From positions 1-64,000 of the forward strand of contig JAZKDW010000006.1 in assembly GCA_040387375.1 (NCBI GenBank): DNA of 64,000 bases. The letters run 5' to 3'. This stretch comes from JAZKDW01 sp040387375. GTDB lineage: Bacteria > Pseudomonadota > Gammaproteobacteria > Burkholderiales > Burkholderiaceae_D. Shown here piece after piece: positions 17,415-26,599 of this stretch. The notes below the pieces were generated by a model, which saw only the letters and a program-made list of their open reading frames with translations, had not been told where the DNA came from and searched no databases. The translations under genes and the position numbers were made by a program. How positions within the stretch are numbered: the first letter of the stretch is position 1; each line of letters starts with the position of its first letter.

Positions 17415-17774
17415 CTACAGATCGACCAGCACCTCAAATCCGCCATAAATCATGCGCTTGCCATCAAACGGCATGGCGGCCGGGTTCATCATTTCGGCCA
17501 TGCGAGGATCTTTCATTACCTTGTCGTTGACTTCGTCGCGATGAGCACGGGATTCGTACACGATCCAGGAGAAAATGACGGTCTCCCCCTCTTCGAGATT
17601 CACGCTTTGCGGGAACGAAGTGAGCTTGCCGGGCTTGACGTCATCGGCAATGCACTCGCGAAATTGCAGCGCGCCATGCTCGCGCCAGATCGCACCGCAT
17701 TTGCTTGCGATTTCGCGGTAGGACTCGACATTGTTTTTGGGAAGGGGCAGGACAAAACCGTCTACGTAGGCCAT
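17415..17774 (-). CDS. DUF1428 family protein
   Basis: A 119-residue protein starting at ATG 17774, with AAGGAGAG upstream; a GTG directly before it is an alternative. It has the ferredoxin-like dimeric alpha/beta-barrel features of DUF1428: MAYVDGFVLPLP at the start, FSWIVYESRAHRDEVNDKVMKDPRM, and the terminal MIYGGFEVLVDL. Function is unknown; relatives occur next to stress genes. Length and motifs are complete. It is convergent with the MpaB-type gene. Confidence 0.92.
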   Translation of the reverse strand: MAYVDGFVLPLPKNNVESYREIASKCGAIWREHGALQFRECIADDVKPGKLTSFPQSVNLEEGETVIFSWIVYESRAHRDEVNDKVMKDPRMAEMMNPAAMPFDGKRMIYGGFEVLVDL

Positions 17775-17898
17775 CACTCTCTCCTTGGAAAAAAAGGTAG
17801 TTTACGATGTTACCGGGTTGGCTGCCCGCGCGCAAATGATCTTCGGCCTTTAGCCGGGATAACGACGTGTGGCTGTTGGCGGAAACTCGCGCAGAAAC

Positions 17899-17924
17899 AA
17901 AAACGCCCCGAATGGGGCGTTTTT
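17899..17924 (-). terminator. Terminator for tRNA-Ser
   Basis: An 11-bp stem (17899-17909 with 17914-17924) with a gaat loop ends in T5 on the minus strand, 11 bp past the tRNA-Ser 3' end. It is symmetrical and could also work on the plus strand. Confidence 0.85.
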
Positions 17925-17934
17925 ACGGAAGTCC

Positions 17935-18025
17935 TGGCGGAGAGGGTCGGATTCGAACCGACGGTACGCCAAAGACGTACACTGGATTTCGAGTCCAGCG
18001 CATTCGACCACTCTGCCACCTCTCC
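17935..18025 (-). tRNA. tRNA-Ser(CGA)
   Basis: A complete class II tRNA of 91 nt, including the encoded CCA and the discriminator G. The acceptor stem is ggagagg/cctctcc, the anticodon stem ctgga/tccag has loop ctCGAaa (anticodon at 17989-17991), and a long variable arm (tgtacgtctttggcgtac) is typical of serine tRNAs. It reads UCG codons. It lies directly downstream of serS on the same strand. Confidence 0.96.
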
Positions 18026-18121
18026 TGATACGGTCTGTTCGCCACAGTCAAACGCAGCGAAGCGCCAGATTATAGCAGACACCCGGGCGGTACGGAAACC
18101 TGTTTTTCTTGATTAATCGAC

Positions 18122-19417
18122 TCAGCGCTGCGGCGTCAAGCGTGTCAGTCCACCCATGTAAGCGTGCAGGACTTCCGGAATCTCCACGCTGCCGTCGGCC
18201 TGCTGGTAATTTTCAAGGATCGCCACCAGGGTACGTCCCACCGCAAGACCCGAGCCGTTCAGCGTATGCACCAGTTCCGGCTTGCCCTGCGCATTACGGA
18301 AACGCGCCTGCATGCGGCGCGCCTGGAATGCTTCGCAGTTCGACACCGATGAAATTTCGCGGTAGGTATTTTGTGCCGGCAGCCATACTTCCAGATCATA
18401 GGTTTTAGCAGCGCCAAAACCCATGTCGCCGGTGCACAGTGTCATCACCCGATAGGGCAGGCCAAGTTTCTTCAGGATGTTTTCGGCATGGCCGACCATC
18501 TCTTCCAGCGCCTCATACGATTTTTCCGGATGTACGACCTGCACCATTTCCACCTTGTCGAACTGATGCTGGCGGATCATGCCGCGCGTGTCGCGGCCAT
18601 AACTGCCGGCTTCCGAGCGAAAGCATGGCGAATGTGCGGTCAGCTTGAGCGGCAGCGCATCACCCGCGACAATCTCGTCGCGAACCATATTGGTGAGGGG
18701 AACCTCCGAGGTCGGAATCAGATACAGCGACTCACCCTCTCCTTCCTGCCCGCCCTTTTTTACGGCAAACAGATCCGCTTCGAACTTGGGTAACTGGCCT
18801 GTGCCGCGCAGGGAATCGGCATTGACGATGTAGGGTGTATAACATTCGGTATAACCATGCTCGCCGGTGTGGGTGTCGAGCATGAACTGGGCAAGGGCGC
18901 GGTGCAGGCGCGCGATGCCGCCTTTCATCACAGCAAAACGCGAGCCGGTCAGTTTTGCCGCGACATCAAAATCGAGGCCAAGCGCCGCACCCACATCGAC
19001 GTGATCTTTGACGCCGAATTCAAAAACCCGCGGTGTGCCGATCTTGCGTGTTTCCACATTGCCTGACTCGTCCGTCCCTGCCGGCACCGACTCATGCGGC
19101 AAATTGGGCAGGACTTCCATGAATTCGCTCAGGCGGAACTGCACCACTTCAAGGCGCGCCGCCGATGCCTTCAACTCGTCGGCAATCCCGGCCACTTCCG
19201 CCATCACCGTGGAGGCATCCTCGCCTTTTCCCTTGAGCATGCCGATCTGTTTGGACAGCGCATTACGCTTGCCCTGCAAATCCTCGGTGCGGGTCTGGAT
19301 CAGTTTGCGCTCGGACTCCAGCGTGTTGAACGTGGCAACATCGAGCTGGAATTTGCGTGCCGCCAAACGTGTGGCGACTGTGTCGATGTCTTTGCGGAGA
19401 AGTTGAATGTCGATCAT
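18122..19417 (-). CDS. serS: Serine--tRNA ligase
   Basis: The 431-residue product has the two parts of SerRS: an N-terminal antiparallel coiled coil (about 1-110) that grips the long variable arm of tRNA-Ser, and a class II catalytic core. Motif 2 lies in SPCFRSEAGSYGRDTRGMIRQHQFDKVE, and motif 3 lies in the C-terminal NGSGLAVGRTLVAILENYQ. It charges tRNA-Ser and tRNA-Sec with serine. Length is normal. It is the last gene of the ftsK-lolA-rarA-serS order known from E. coli, here separated from rarA by an inserted repeat element. Confidence 0.98.
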   Translation of the reverse strand: MIDIQLLRKDIDTVATRLAARKFQLDVATFNTLESERKLIQTRTEDLQGKRNALSKQIGMLKGKGEDASTVMAEVAGIADELKASAARLEVVQFRLSEFMEVLPNLPHESVPAGTDESGNVETRKIGTPRVFEFGVKDHVDVGAALGLDFDVAAKLTGSRFAVMKGGIARLHRALAQFMLDTHTGEHGYTECYTPYIVNADSLRGTGQLPKFEADLFAVKKGGQEGEGESLYLIPTSEVPLTNMVRDEIVAGDALPLKLTAHSPCFRSEAGSYGRDTRGMIRQHQFDKVEMVQVVHPEKSYEALEEMVGHAENILKKLGLPYRVMTLCTGDMGFGAAKTYDLEVWLPAQNTYREISSVSNCEAFQARRMQARFRNAQGKPELVHTLNGSGLAVGRTLVAILENYQQADGSVEIPEVLHAYMGGLTRLTPQR

Positions 19418-19501
19418 GGCGATTGCAAGGTTGGATTTCTAAACCGCCATTGTACCGTAGCGCGGAAGCTGTCCTGTCGTGCCCGGGTTCGTCAGGCGAC
19501 C

Positions 19502-19833
19502 CTAATCTGTAGCCATTTCTTTGCAACCCATGTCCAATCGCTGTAGCGCTGGCAGGAATTGTAGGGTGGAAAAGCGAAGCGCTTGCAGGGGCCCGCCGAG
19601 GGCGCGCATATTCGCTTGCAAGCGAATATCGTTTCGCAGGCGTGAGGCGATGCCTCACGAAACCCCTGCTACACCCTTCCGCCATGCAGCATTCGCAATC
19701 GCCGCTCGTGATCGAAGATGGTGGAAGGCGCTCCGCTTTTCCACCCTACGATTATTCCAGCCTACGCTTTTCTGCAATGTTTCACCGCCACCTCGCAACG
19801 CTGCAAACCTGCAAGGATGCGGGTATGGATTAG
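19502..19833. repeat. MITE-like element A with nested inverted repeats
   Basis: A 332-bp non-coding element bounded by related ends: CTAATC...TTTGCAA at 19502-19526, and the inverted counterpart ending GGGTATGGATTAG at 19833. The inverted match is imperfect, about 17 of 25. Inside, a 22-bp inverted pair (gtagggtggaaaagc..., 19561-19582 with 19728-19749, one mismatch) encloses a perfect 22-bp palindrome (19608-19629) and a second hairpin with cgtgaggc/gcctcacg arms. The right 70 bp resemble element B at 43916-44107 closely. ORFs read through it are artefacts. Confidence 0.8.
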
Positions 19834-19847
19834 CCAGGCAGCCTGCC

Positions 19848-21152
19848 TTACGACTTTTTTTCGCGCTTCCTGGCCGCCTGATCGAGCGACTTCAGATAGG
19901 CGAGCTTGTCGCCGATCTTGCCTTCCAGCCCACGCGGCGTCGGTTTGTACCAATGCGGTTCGGCCATGCCATCCGGCAGATAAGTCTCGTCAGCGGCGTA
20001 GGCATCCGGCTCGTCATGCGCGTAGCGATACAGCTTGCCGTAGCCGAGTTCCTTCATCAGCTTGGTCGGCGCGTTGCGCAGATGTTCGGGCACGGTGCGC
20101 GATTTATCTCTGGCGATGAAGGCTCGGGCGGCGTTGTAGGCATTGTAGACGGCGTTTGATTTGGCGGCGCAGGCCAGATAGATTACTGCTTCGGCCAATG
20201 CCAGTTCTCCTTCCGGCGAGCCCAGCCGCTCGTAGGTTTCGGTCGCGTCCAGCGCCAGCCTCAAGGCGCGCGGGTCGGCCAGGCCGATATCTTCACTGGC
20301 CATGCGGATGATGCGGCGCGCGAGATAACGCGGATCGGTTCCGCCGTCGAGCATGCGCACGAACCAGTACAGCGCCGCATCCGGATTGGAGCCGCGCACC
20401 GATTTGTGCAGCGCCGAGATCTGATCGTAGAAGGCGTCGCCGCCCTTGTCGAAGCGGCGCAATGCATCACCCAGACATTCCGCCAGCAGCGCCGGATCGA
20501 CTTCATCCTGGCTTTTTGCCTGCGCGGCACGGGCGACGATTTCCAGGTTGTTCAACAGTTTGCGCCCATCGCCGTCGGCGCTGGCGATGAGCATGCCTTT
20601 GGCTTCCGGCGTGAAAGTCAATCCATCAAGCGCAGTCTGGCAAGCCCGCTCCAGCATGGCGCCCAGATCGTCTTCGGTCAACGACTTGAGTACGTAGACC
20701 GAGGCGCGCGACAGCAGCGCGCTGTTGACTTCGAATGAGGGGTTTTCGGTGGTCGCGCCGATGAACGTGAACAGCCCGCTTTCGACATGCGGCAAAAAAG
20801 CATCCTGCTGGCTTTTGTTGAAGCGATGGACTTCGTCGACAAACAGGATGGTGCGGCGCCCCGAGTTGGCGCGGGTAACCTGCGCTCTCTCGACTGCCTC
20901 GCGGATATCCTTGATGCCGGATAACACGGCGGACAGGGCAATAAATTCGGCGTTGAAGCTGTCGGCCATCAGCCGCGCCAGCGTGGTCTTGCCGACACCG
21001 GGCGGCCCCCACAGGATCATCGAGTGCGGCTCGCCCGACTCGAATGCGACGCGCAGCGGCTTGCCGAGGCCGAGCAAATGCTGCTGACCGATCACATCGT
21101 CAAGCGTATGGGGGCGAAGGCGTTCGGCAAGGGGAATCAATGTCATCGGCAT
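19848..21152 (-). CDS. rarA: Replication-associated recombination protein A (RarA/MgsA AAA+ ATPase)
   Basis: The 434-residue product is a complete clamp-loader-like AAA+ ATPase. Walker A is GPPGVGKTT, Walker B is FVDEVHRFNKSQQDAF, sensor 1 is IGATTENPSFE, and the C-terminal helical MgsA tetramerisation domain (about 260-430) has WFVRMLDGGTDPRYLARRI. It acts at stalled replication forks and blunt duplex ends with SSB and RecA. It follows lolA by 70 bp. M1 or M3 could be the start. Confidence 0.96.
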   Translation of the reverse strand: MPMTLIPLAERLRPHTLDDVIGQQHLLGLGKPLRVAFESGEPHSMILWGPPGVGKTTLARLMADSFNAEFIALSAVLSGIKDIREAVERAQVTRANSGRRTILFVDEVHRFNKSQQDAFLPHVESGLFTFIGATTENPSFEVNSALLSRASVYVLKSLTEDDLGAMLERACQTALDGLTFTPEAKGMLIASADGDGRKLLNNLEIVARAAQAKSQDEVDPALLAECLGDALRRFDKGGDAFYDQISALHKSVRGSNPDAALYWFVRMLDGGTDPRYLARRIIRMASEDIGLADPRALRLALDATETYERLGSPEGELALAEAVIYLACAAKSNAVYNAYNAARAFIARDKSRTVPEHLRNAPTKLMKELGYGKLYRYAHDEPDAYAADETYLPDGMAEPHWYKPTPRGLEGKIGDKLAYLKSLDQAARKREKKS

Positions 21153-21222
21153 GCTGGTGGAGCGGTTTTTTTTATGTCAACGTGACAGGCATGGGGCATG
21201 CGCCGACGTTTTTATGGTGTCG

Positions 21223-21888
21223 CTACTGCTCAAAGACATCCGCACCCTTGGGCACGGTAAACTTGAACTGATTGTCGGCCATCGGCGGATTTTTTTCGAA
21301 TTTGGTGAATGTCAGCAATGACACCTGCCCGAATGAATCGCGCAATTCCATCGCCACCGGCACACCGTCGCGCAAGCCGATGCCGATCGAATCGAAAGTG
21401 GTGTCCTTTGCCTTCGGTACCGCTTGCAGCCACTCGACGCCATCCCTGATGCCCGACTCTTTCAAACTGAAGTTCTTTTCCAGGTCGTTGCTGCCGAACA
21501 GGATGGCGGCAGGCGACGAGCCGAGTGCATTGCCGAGCTTTTTCACCGTGACCTGATTCAAGTCCTTGTCATAGATAAAAAGCTTGTCGCCATCGGCCTG
21601 AAGCAATTGTTCGTAGGGCTTCTGATAGGTCCAGATGAATTTCCCGGGGCGGGCAAACTGGAATGTCCCGGTCGAGGAATTCGACACCTTCATCGCGCCG
21701 TTATTTGTTTTATCGGTTTTCACCATCCGTTGCGTGAACTCGCCCCTGGCAGCCTTGGTGGTCGCCACGAAGGAACGGAACTGCTCCAGCGCGGACGCAT
21801 GGGCAAACGAAGGAAGTGCGATGGCGCAGGCCAGCAGCAGCCGTCCTGCGCCTGTTTGAAAAAGTCGGGTGGTGCGTGTTTGTGTCAA
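21223..21888 (-). CDS. lolA: Outer-membrane lipoprotein carrier protein LolA
   Basis: The 221-residue product moves lipoproteins from the LolCDE complex to LolB across the periplasm. The signal peptide is near residues 15-36 (GRLLLACAIALPSFAHA). The mature part shows the LolA core: ARGEFTQRM, STGTFQFARPGKFIWTYQKPYEQLL and DKLFIYDKDLNQVTVKKL. No ATG or GTG exists between the ftsK stop and the signal peptide. The start is TTG 21888, seven nt after an AGGAAAA ribosome site that overlaps the ftsK TAG. This makes translation dependent on, or coupled to, ftsK. Longer readings of this frame run into ftsK and are false. Confidence 0.93.
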   Translation of the reverse strand: MTQTRTTRLFQTGAGRLLLACAIALPSFAHASALEQFRSFVATTKAARGEFTQRMVKTDKTNNGAMKVSNSSTGTFQFARPGKFIWTYQKPYEQLLQADGDKLFIYDKDLNQVTVKKLGNALGSSPAAILFGSNDLEKNFSLKESGIRDGVEWLQAVPKAKDTTFDSIGIGLRDGVPVAMELRDSFGQVSLLTFTKFEKNPPMADNQFKFTVPKGADVFEQ

Positions 21889-21898
21889 AGTGGTTTTC

Positions 21899-24229
21899 CT
21901 ATTCTGCTGTATTGCCTGCAGGAACCAGAATGTCGCGGTTCCCGTTCGATTGCATCGTCGATACCACACCGCTCTGTTCCATTTGCTCGAGCAGCCGTGC
22001 CGCGCGGTTGTAACCGATGCGCAAATGCCGCTGTACCAGCGAGATCGAGGCGCGGCGGTTTTTAAGCACGATGGCCACGGCCTGGTCATACAAGGCATCG
22101 GCTTCTCCGCCGCCAGCACCCTCGCCGGCCGGGACGCCATCGGCGCCCTCTTCCATGACCCCACCTTCTAAGATGCCTTCAATGTAATTCGGTTCCCCTT
22201 GCGCCTTCAGATGGTCCACCACACGATGCACCTCCTCGTCCGACACGAAGGCGCCATGCACACGTACCGGCAGACCGGTCCCGGGCGGCATGTACAGCAT
22301 GTCGCCCATGCCCAGCAGCGCTTCGGCGCCCATTTGGTCGAGGATGGTGCGCGAGTCGATCTTGCTGCTGACCTGGAAGGCGATGCGGGTCGGGATATTC
22401 GCCTTGATCAGGCCGGTGATGACGTCAACCGACGGACGCTGCGTGGCCAGGATCAGGTGTATGCCGGCGGCGCGCGCTTTTTGCGCGATACGGGCGATCA
22501 GTTCCTCGATTTTTTTACCGACCACCATCATCAGGTCGGCCAGCTCATCGATGATGATCACGATCGTGGGCAGCTTCTCCAATGGCTCGGGCGCATCGGG
22601 CGTGAGGCTGAACGGGTTCGGGATTTTCTGTTCGTGCTTGTCGGCCTCTGCGATCTTCTGGTTATAACCGGCCAGGTTGCGCACGCCGAGCTTGGACATC
22701 AGCTTGTAACGCCGCTCCATCTCGGCCACCGCCCAGTTCAGCGCATGCGCGGCTTGCCGCATGTCGGTGACGACCGGCGCCAGCAAATGCGGAATGCCTT
22801 CGTAGATCGACAACTCGAGCATTTTCGGATCGATCAGGATCATGCGTACCTGGTTCGGGTCGGCCTTGTACAGCAGCGACAGGATGGTGGCGTTGATGCC
22901 GACCGATTTACCCGAGCCGGTGGTGCCCGCAACCAGCAGATGCGGCATCTTCGCCAGGTCGGCGACGACCGGATTGCCGGCGATGTCCTTGCCGAGCGCG
23001 ATGGTGAGGCTCGACACACCATCGTTGTAGACCTTGGAGCCGAGGATTTCCGTCAGCCGCACGATCTGGCGCTTCGGATTGGGCAGCTCCAGCCCCATGT
23101 AATTCTTGCCCGGGATGGTTTCGACCACACGTATTGATGTCAGCGACAGCGCACGCGCGAGATCGCGCGCCAGGCCGACGATCTGGCTGCCCTTGATGCC
23201 GACGGCGGGTTCGATTTCGTAGCGGGTAATCACCGGGCCCGGATAGGCGGCAACCACTTTGACCACCACGCCGAAGTCGGACAATTTTTTCTCGATCAGG
23301 CGGCTGGTGAATTCCAGCGTCTCGATGCTGACTGTTTCCTGCACTTGCGGCGCATCGTCGAGCAAGGACAGCGGCGGCAGATTGGTATCGGGCAGATCGG
23401 TGAACAGCGAAGTCTGCCGTTCCTTGTCGATGCGGTCCGACTTCGGCACGGCAACCACCTGCGGCTCGATCCTGATCGGTGTGGCGTCGACGGCCCTGGC
23501 GCGCTCATGCACAACCACTTCCTCCCGCTTGACCGCGGCGACGTGACCCAGCTTGCGGTCCTCGCGCGCGGCGTACAGGTTCCTGGTCCAGACGATGCTG
23601 TTTTCAAGCGCGGCGCCCAGACGCTCGGCAACCGCCATCCATGACACATGAAAAAACAGGCTGAAGCCCAGGCCGAACAGCAGCAGCATCAGCAAGGTGG
23701 CGCCGGTGAATCCCAGCGCATTCTGCGCGCCGCCGCCGATGAGTTCACCGAGCACACCACCGGGCGCACGCGGCAATGACGCCTTCAGCGAATACATCCG
23801 CACGTATTCCAGTCCGACACTGCCGACCAGCAGCAGCACAAAACCGGCGCCGCGTATCCATGCTTCCTGATGATGTTCGCGCTCCGGCTCCTGCTGCAGC
23901 AGGAATTTTTGCGACAGCCGGCGATATCCCAGCGAAACCGAACGCAGCAGCATCACACACCACCACCATGCCGAAAAACCGAAGATGAACAGCATCAGAT
24001 CGGCCAGCCAGGCGCCGGTCCGTCCGCCGAGATTATTCAGCCTGGCTACCTGGTTTGCGTGCGACCAGCCCGGATCCGCTTTGGAATAGGTAAGAAAAAT
24101 CAGGATCAAATATACTGTGAGCACCGCAAGCACGAGCCAGCGGGCTTCGGACAAGAGACGCACCAGCCGGTTCGGTAATTGTTCGGGCGGGTTGGTATTG
24201 CGTGTGTAGGTTTGAGAGGTTCTAGTCAT
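21899..24229 (-). CDS. ftsK: DNA translocase FtsK
   Basis: The 776-residue product from ATG 24229 begins MTRTSQTY; the 23 upstream codons are not family-like. The N-terminus has four membrane helices (about 30-200) that bind the divisome. A short linker (about 220-300) follows, much shorter than in E. coli. The motor has FTSK alpha and beta domains with Walker A AGTTGSGKS and Walker B IIIDELADLMMV. The C-terminal gamma winged helix (ADALYDQAVAIVLKNRRASIS) reads KOPS. It pumps DNA and activates XerCD at dif during division. It heads the ftsK-lolA-rarA unit and is divergent from trxB. Confidence 0.97.
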   Translation of the reverse strand: MTRTSQTYTRNTNPPEQLPNRLVRLLSEARWLVLAVLTVYLILIFLTYSKADPGWSHANQVARLNNLGGRTGAWLADLMLFIFGFSAWWWCVMLLRSVSLGYRRLSQKFLLQQEPEREHHQEAWIRGAGFVLLLVGSVGLEYVRMYSLKASLPRAPGGVLGELIGGGAQNALGFTGATLLMLLLFGLGFSLFFHVSWMAVAERLGAALENSIVWTRNLYAAREDRKLGHVAAVKREEVVVHERARAVDATPIRIEPQVVAVPKSDRIDKERQTSLFTDLPDTNLPPLSLLDDAPQVQETVSIETLEFTSRLIEKKLSDFGVVVKVVAAYPGPVITRYEIEPAVGIKGSQIVGLARDLARALSLTSIRVVETIPGKNYMGLELPNPKRQIVRLTEILGSKVYNDGVSSLTIALGKDIAGNPVVADLAKMPHLLVAGTTGSGKSVGINATILSLLYKADPNQVRMILIDPKMLELSIYEGIPHLLAPVVTDMRQAAHALNWAVAEMERRYKLMSKLGVRNLAGYNQKIAEADKHEQKIPNPFSLTPDAPEPLEKLPTIVIIIDELADLMMVVGKKIEELIARIAQKARAAGIHLILATQRPSVDVITGLIKANIPTRIAFQVSSKIDSRTILDQMGAEALLGMGDMLYMPPGTGLPVRVHGAFVSDEEVHRVVDHLKAQGEPNYIEGILEGGVMEEGADGVPAGEGAGGGEADALYDQAVAIVLKNRRASISLVQRHLRIGYNRAARLLEQMEQSGVVSTMQSNGNRDILVPAGNTAE

Positions 24230-24481
24230 AAATCCAATGCAATTGTGCCAAATCATCCTGCCGGGGAAGCTACAAACCGATTTAATGCGGCCATCCATGC
24301 CCGACAGACAGGTTCGTCTATAATCTTAACCAGTTTTCGAGCGTAATACTGCATAAATCGGGCAACGGTTGAAATTTCGCCGGACGACGTAATATGGTCT
24401 CGGGATACGTCCCCTTTTTTGTGATTTTTAACACACTGCTTCTCGATTTCTCGTTATTTCCATTTACTTCAGAAGATTCTT

Positions 24482-25435
24482 ATGACAACTCCCAAGCACG
24501 CACGTGTCCTCATCCTCGGCTCCGGACCTGCCGGTTACAGCGCCGCCGTCTATGCTGCCCGCGCCAATCTGAACCCGGTGATGATTACCGGCGTTGAACA
24601 GGGCGGCCAGCTGATGACCACGACCGATGTCGAAAACTGGCCCGGCGACCCGATGGGTGTGCAGGGGCCCGAGCTGATGCAGCGGCTGTTGCAGCATGCG
24701 GAACGCTTCAAGACCGAAATCATCTTCGACCAGATCCACACCGCCAAGCTCGCGGAAGATCCGATCCGCCTGATTGGCGATGTCGGTGAATACACCTGCG
24801 ATTCGCTGATCATCGCCACCGGCGCGTCGGCGCAATATCTCGGCATGCCTTCGGAAGAAGCGTTCATGGGCAAAGGCGTTTCGGCCTGCGCTACCTGCGA
24901 TGGCTTCTTTTATCGCGGCCAGGACGTGGCGGTTGTCGGCGGCGGCAATACCGCGGTCGAGGAAGCGTTGTATTTATCGAATATCGCGAACAAGGTGACC
25001 GTCGTCCATCGCCGCGACAAATTCCGCGCCGAGGCCATCCTGATCGACCGCCTGATGGCAAAAGTCGAAGACGGCAAGGTTGAAATCAAATGGAACCACA
25101 CGCTCGATGAAGTGACCGGCGACGCCAGCGGCGTCACCGGAATCAACATCAAATCGGCAGCCGACGGCAGCGTCAAGCCCCTCAAGCTGCATGGCGTGTT
25201 CATCGCCATCGGCCACAAGCCGAATACCGGCATCTTCGAAGGTCAGCTCGAAATGAAGAACGGTTATATCAAGACCAAGACCGGACTCGAAGGCATGGCC
25301 ACGGCGACCAGCGCGCCCGGTGTATTTGCGGCCGGCGACGTGCAGGACCATGTCTACCGGCAGGCAATCACCAGCGCCGGCACGGGCTGCATGGCGGCAC
25401 TGGATGCGCAGCGCTATCTGGAAAGCCTGGATTGA
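24482..25435 (+). CDS. trxB: Thioredoxin reductase
   Basis: The 317-residue flavoprotein reduces thioredoxin with NADPH. The FAD-binding GSGPAGY is at about 13-19, the redox pair is Cys136-Ala-Thr-Cys139 followed by DGFFY, the NADPH-binding GGGNTAVEEA is near 155, and the C-terminal FAD motif GVFAAGDVQD is near 280. Length and motifs are those of the low-molecular-weight TrxB. It is transcribed away from ftsK; in E. coli trxB also lies beside ftsK, with lrp between. Confidence 0.98.
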   Translation: MTTPKHARVLILGSGPAGYSAAVYAARANLNPVMITGVEQGGQLMTTTDVENWPGDPMGVQGPELMQRLLQHAERFKTEIIFDQIHTAKLAEDPIRLIGDVGEYTCDSLIIATGASAQYLGMPSEEAFMGKGVSACATCDGFFYRGQDVAVVGGGNTAVEEALYLSNIANKVTVVHRRDKFRAEAILIDRLMAKVEDGKVEIKWNHTLDEVTGDASGVTGINIKSAADGSVKPLKLHGVFIAIGHKPNTGIFEGQLEMKNGYIKTKTGLEGMATATSAPGVFAAGDVQDHVYRQAITSAGTGCMAALDAQRYLESLD

Positions 25436-25441
25436 ACGCCT

Positions 25442-25471
25442 GCTCTCACGGCATTTGCATGCCGTGAGAGC
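25442..25471. terminator. Perfect 13-bp hairpin after trxB
   Basis: The stem 25442-25454 pairs with 25459-25471 around a ttgc loop. No T run follows, so it may attenuate read-through or stabilise the trxB 3' end rather than terminate fully. Confidence 0.5.
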
Positions 25472-25522
25472 TTGAAGGCTGGTTCCCCGCTTTGCTTTCT
25501 CAGACTAACGGAATGATTCAAC

Positions 25523-26167
25523 ATGGGTGCATCCATCAAGGATTTTGCCGCTCTCAAATCCCTGCGGGATGGATTGAAGACGCGGGAAGAAGCGCGGCAG
25601 GCAGCCGAAGCCGAGCGCCAACGGCGCGAGCAGGCCGCCAGGATCGAAGCCGACCTGTTCCGGCGTAGTGTTGGTGTGGTCGCACCGCTTGCTGCCGTCG
25701 ACAAACTGGTCCTGGCCGCGCCTCGTCCGCTACCGATCGCGCGCCATCACATGGCAGATGAAATCGCGGCGCTGCAGGAATCGCTGTCGGATGATTTTAC
25801 GGTCGAGACCTTGCTGGAAACGGACGATGCGCTCAGCTTCGCCCGCAACGGTATTGGTCCGGATACGCTGCGCAAATTAAGGCGCGGTCACTGGGTGACG
25901 CAAGGCCAGCTGGATCTGCATGGATTGCGCACCGATGAAGCGCGTGAGGCGCTGGCCCGGTTTTTACGCGATGCCGGCAGGCGCGGACTGCGCTGCGTGC
26001 GTGTCATTCACGGCAAGGGTCTCGGTTCGATCAACAAGGAACCGGTGCTCAAGAACAAGGTGCGCAACTGGCTGGCGCAAAAGGACGAAGTGATCGCCTT
26101 TTGTCAGGCCAGGGCCGCCGATGGCGGAAGTGGTGCGTTGATGGTATTGCTGAAGGCGCAGAACTGA
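25523..26167 (+). CDS. Smr domain protein (MutS2-type C-terminal endonuclease fold)
   Basis: The 214-residue protein has a charged N-terminal helix rich in Arg, Glu and Gln (about 10-50) and a C-terminal Smr domain (about 125-212). The domain has the conserved LDLHGLRTDEA, where the first His belongs to the nicking active site, and the loop VIHGKGLGS. Stand-alone Smr proteins such as SmrA and SmrB cleave DNA or mRNA at collided ribosomes. Which of these applies here is not resolvable, although the length and N-terminal extension resemble the proteobacterial SmrA/SmrB group. It follows trxB by 87 bp. Confidence 0.9.
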   Translation: MGASIKDFAALKSLRDGLKTREEARQAAEAERQRREQAARIEADLFRRSVGVVAPLAAVDKLVLAAPRPLPIARHHMADEIAALQESLSDDFTVETLLETDDALSFARNGIGPDTLRKLRRGHWVTQGQLDLHGLRTDEAREALARFLRDAGRRGLRCVRVIHGKGLGSINKEPVLKNKVRNWLAQKDEVIAFCQARAADGGSGALMVLLKAQN

Positions 26168-26216
26168 GAAGGCGCGCCAGCTTCACGCAATGCCGTGAAC
26201 TGACGCAGCGGCAAAC

Positions 26217-26555
26217 CTATACCGCGTCTTCGCCGGTTTCCCCGGTCCTGATCCGGATGACCTGCTCTACCGGGCAAACAAAAATCTTGCCGTCCCCAAT
26301 TTTCCCGGTACGCGCCGCCTTGATGATGGCTTCGATCGCACGCTCCACCACGTCATCGGCCACGATCGCTTCCACTTTTACCTTCGGCAAAAAATCGACC
26401 ACATATTCAGCGCCGCGATACAGCTCCGTATGCCCTTTCTGACGGCCAAAACCCTTGACCTCGGTCACCGTCAAGCCGGAAATGCCGACATCCGCCAATG
26501 CCTCGCGGACTTCGTCCAGCTTGAACGGTTTGATAATCGCAGTAATTTGTTTCAT
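26217..26555 (-). CDS. glnB: Nitrogen regulatory protein P-II
   Basis: A 112-residue PII protein. The T-loop carries the uridylylation site Tyr51 (RGAEYVVDFLPK), and the B- and C-loop motifs (TGKIGDGKIFV) that bind ATP and 2-oxoglutarate are intact. It senses nitrogen and energy status and controls GlnE, NtrB and, for GlnK types, AmtB. The gene follows nadE by 44 bp on the same strand and has no adjacent amtB, which fits GlnB better than GlnK. A clear AAGGAG ribosome site precedes the ATG. Confidence 0.95.
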   Translation of the reverse strand: MKQITAIIKPFKLDEVREALADVGISGLTVTEVKGFGRQKGHTELYRGAEYVVDFLPKVKVEAIVADDVVERAIEAIIKAARTGKIGDGKIFVCPVEQVIRIRTGETGEDAV

Positions 26556-26599
26556 TAAAAACTCCTTAAGTTGGATTGCAGTCTGATACTTGTCTCAAA

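Noticed and set aside
19521..20159. Plus-strand ORFs reading through element A into rarA
   Set aside because: They arise from inverted repeats and antisense rarA sequence.
22199..23137. A 312-codon plus-strand ORF inside ftsK
   Set aside because: Antisense to the FtsK motor domain; its His/Arg/Asp-rich composition is typical of a shadow frame.
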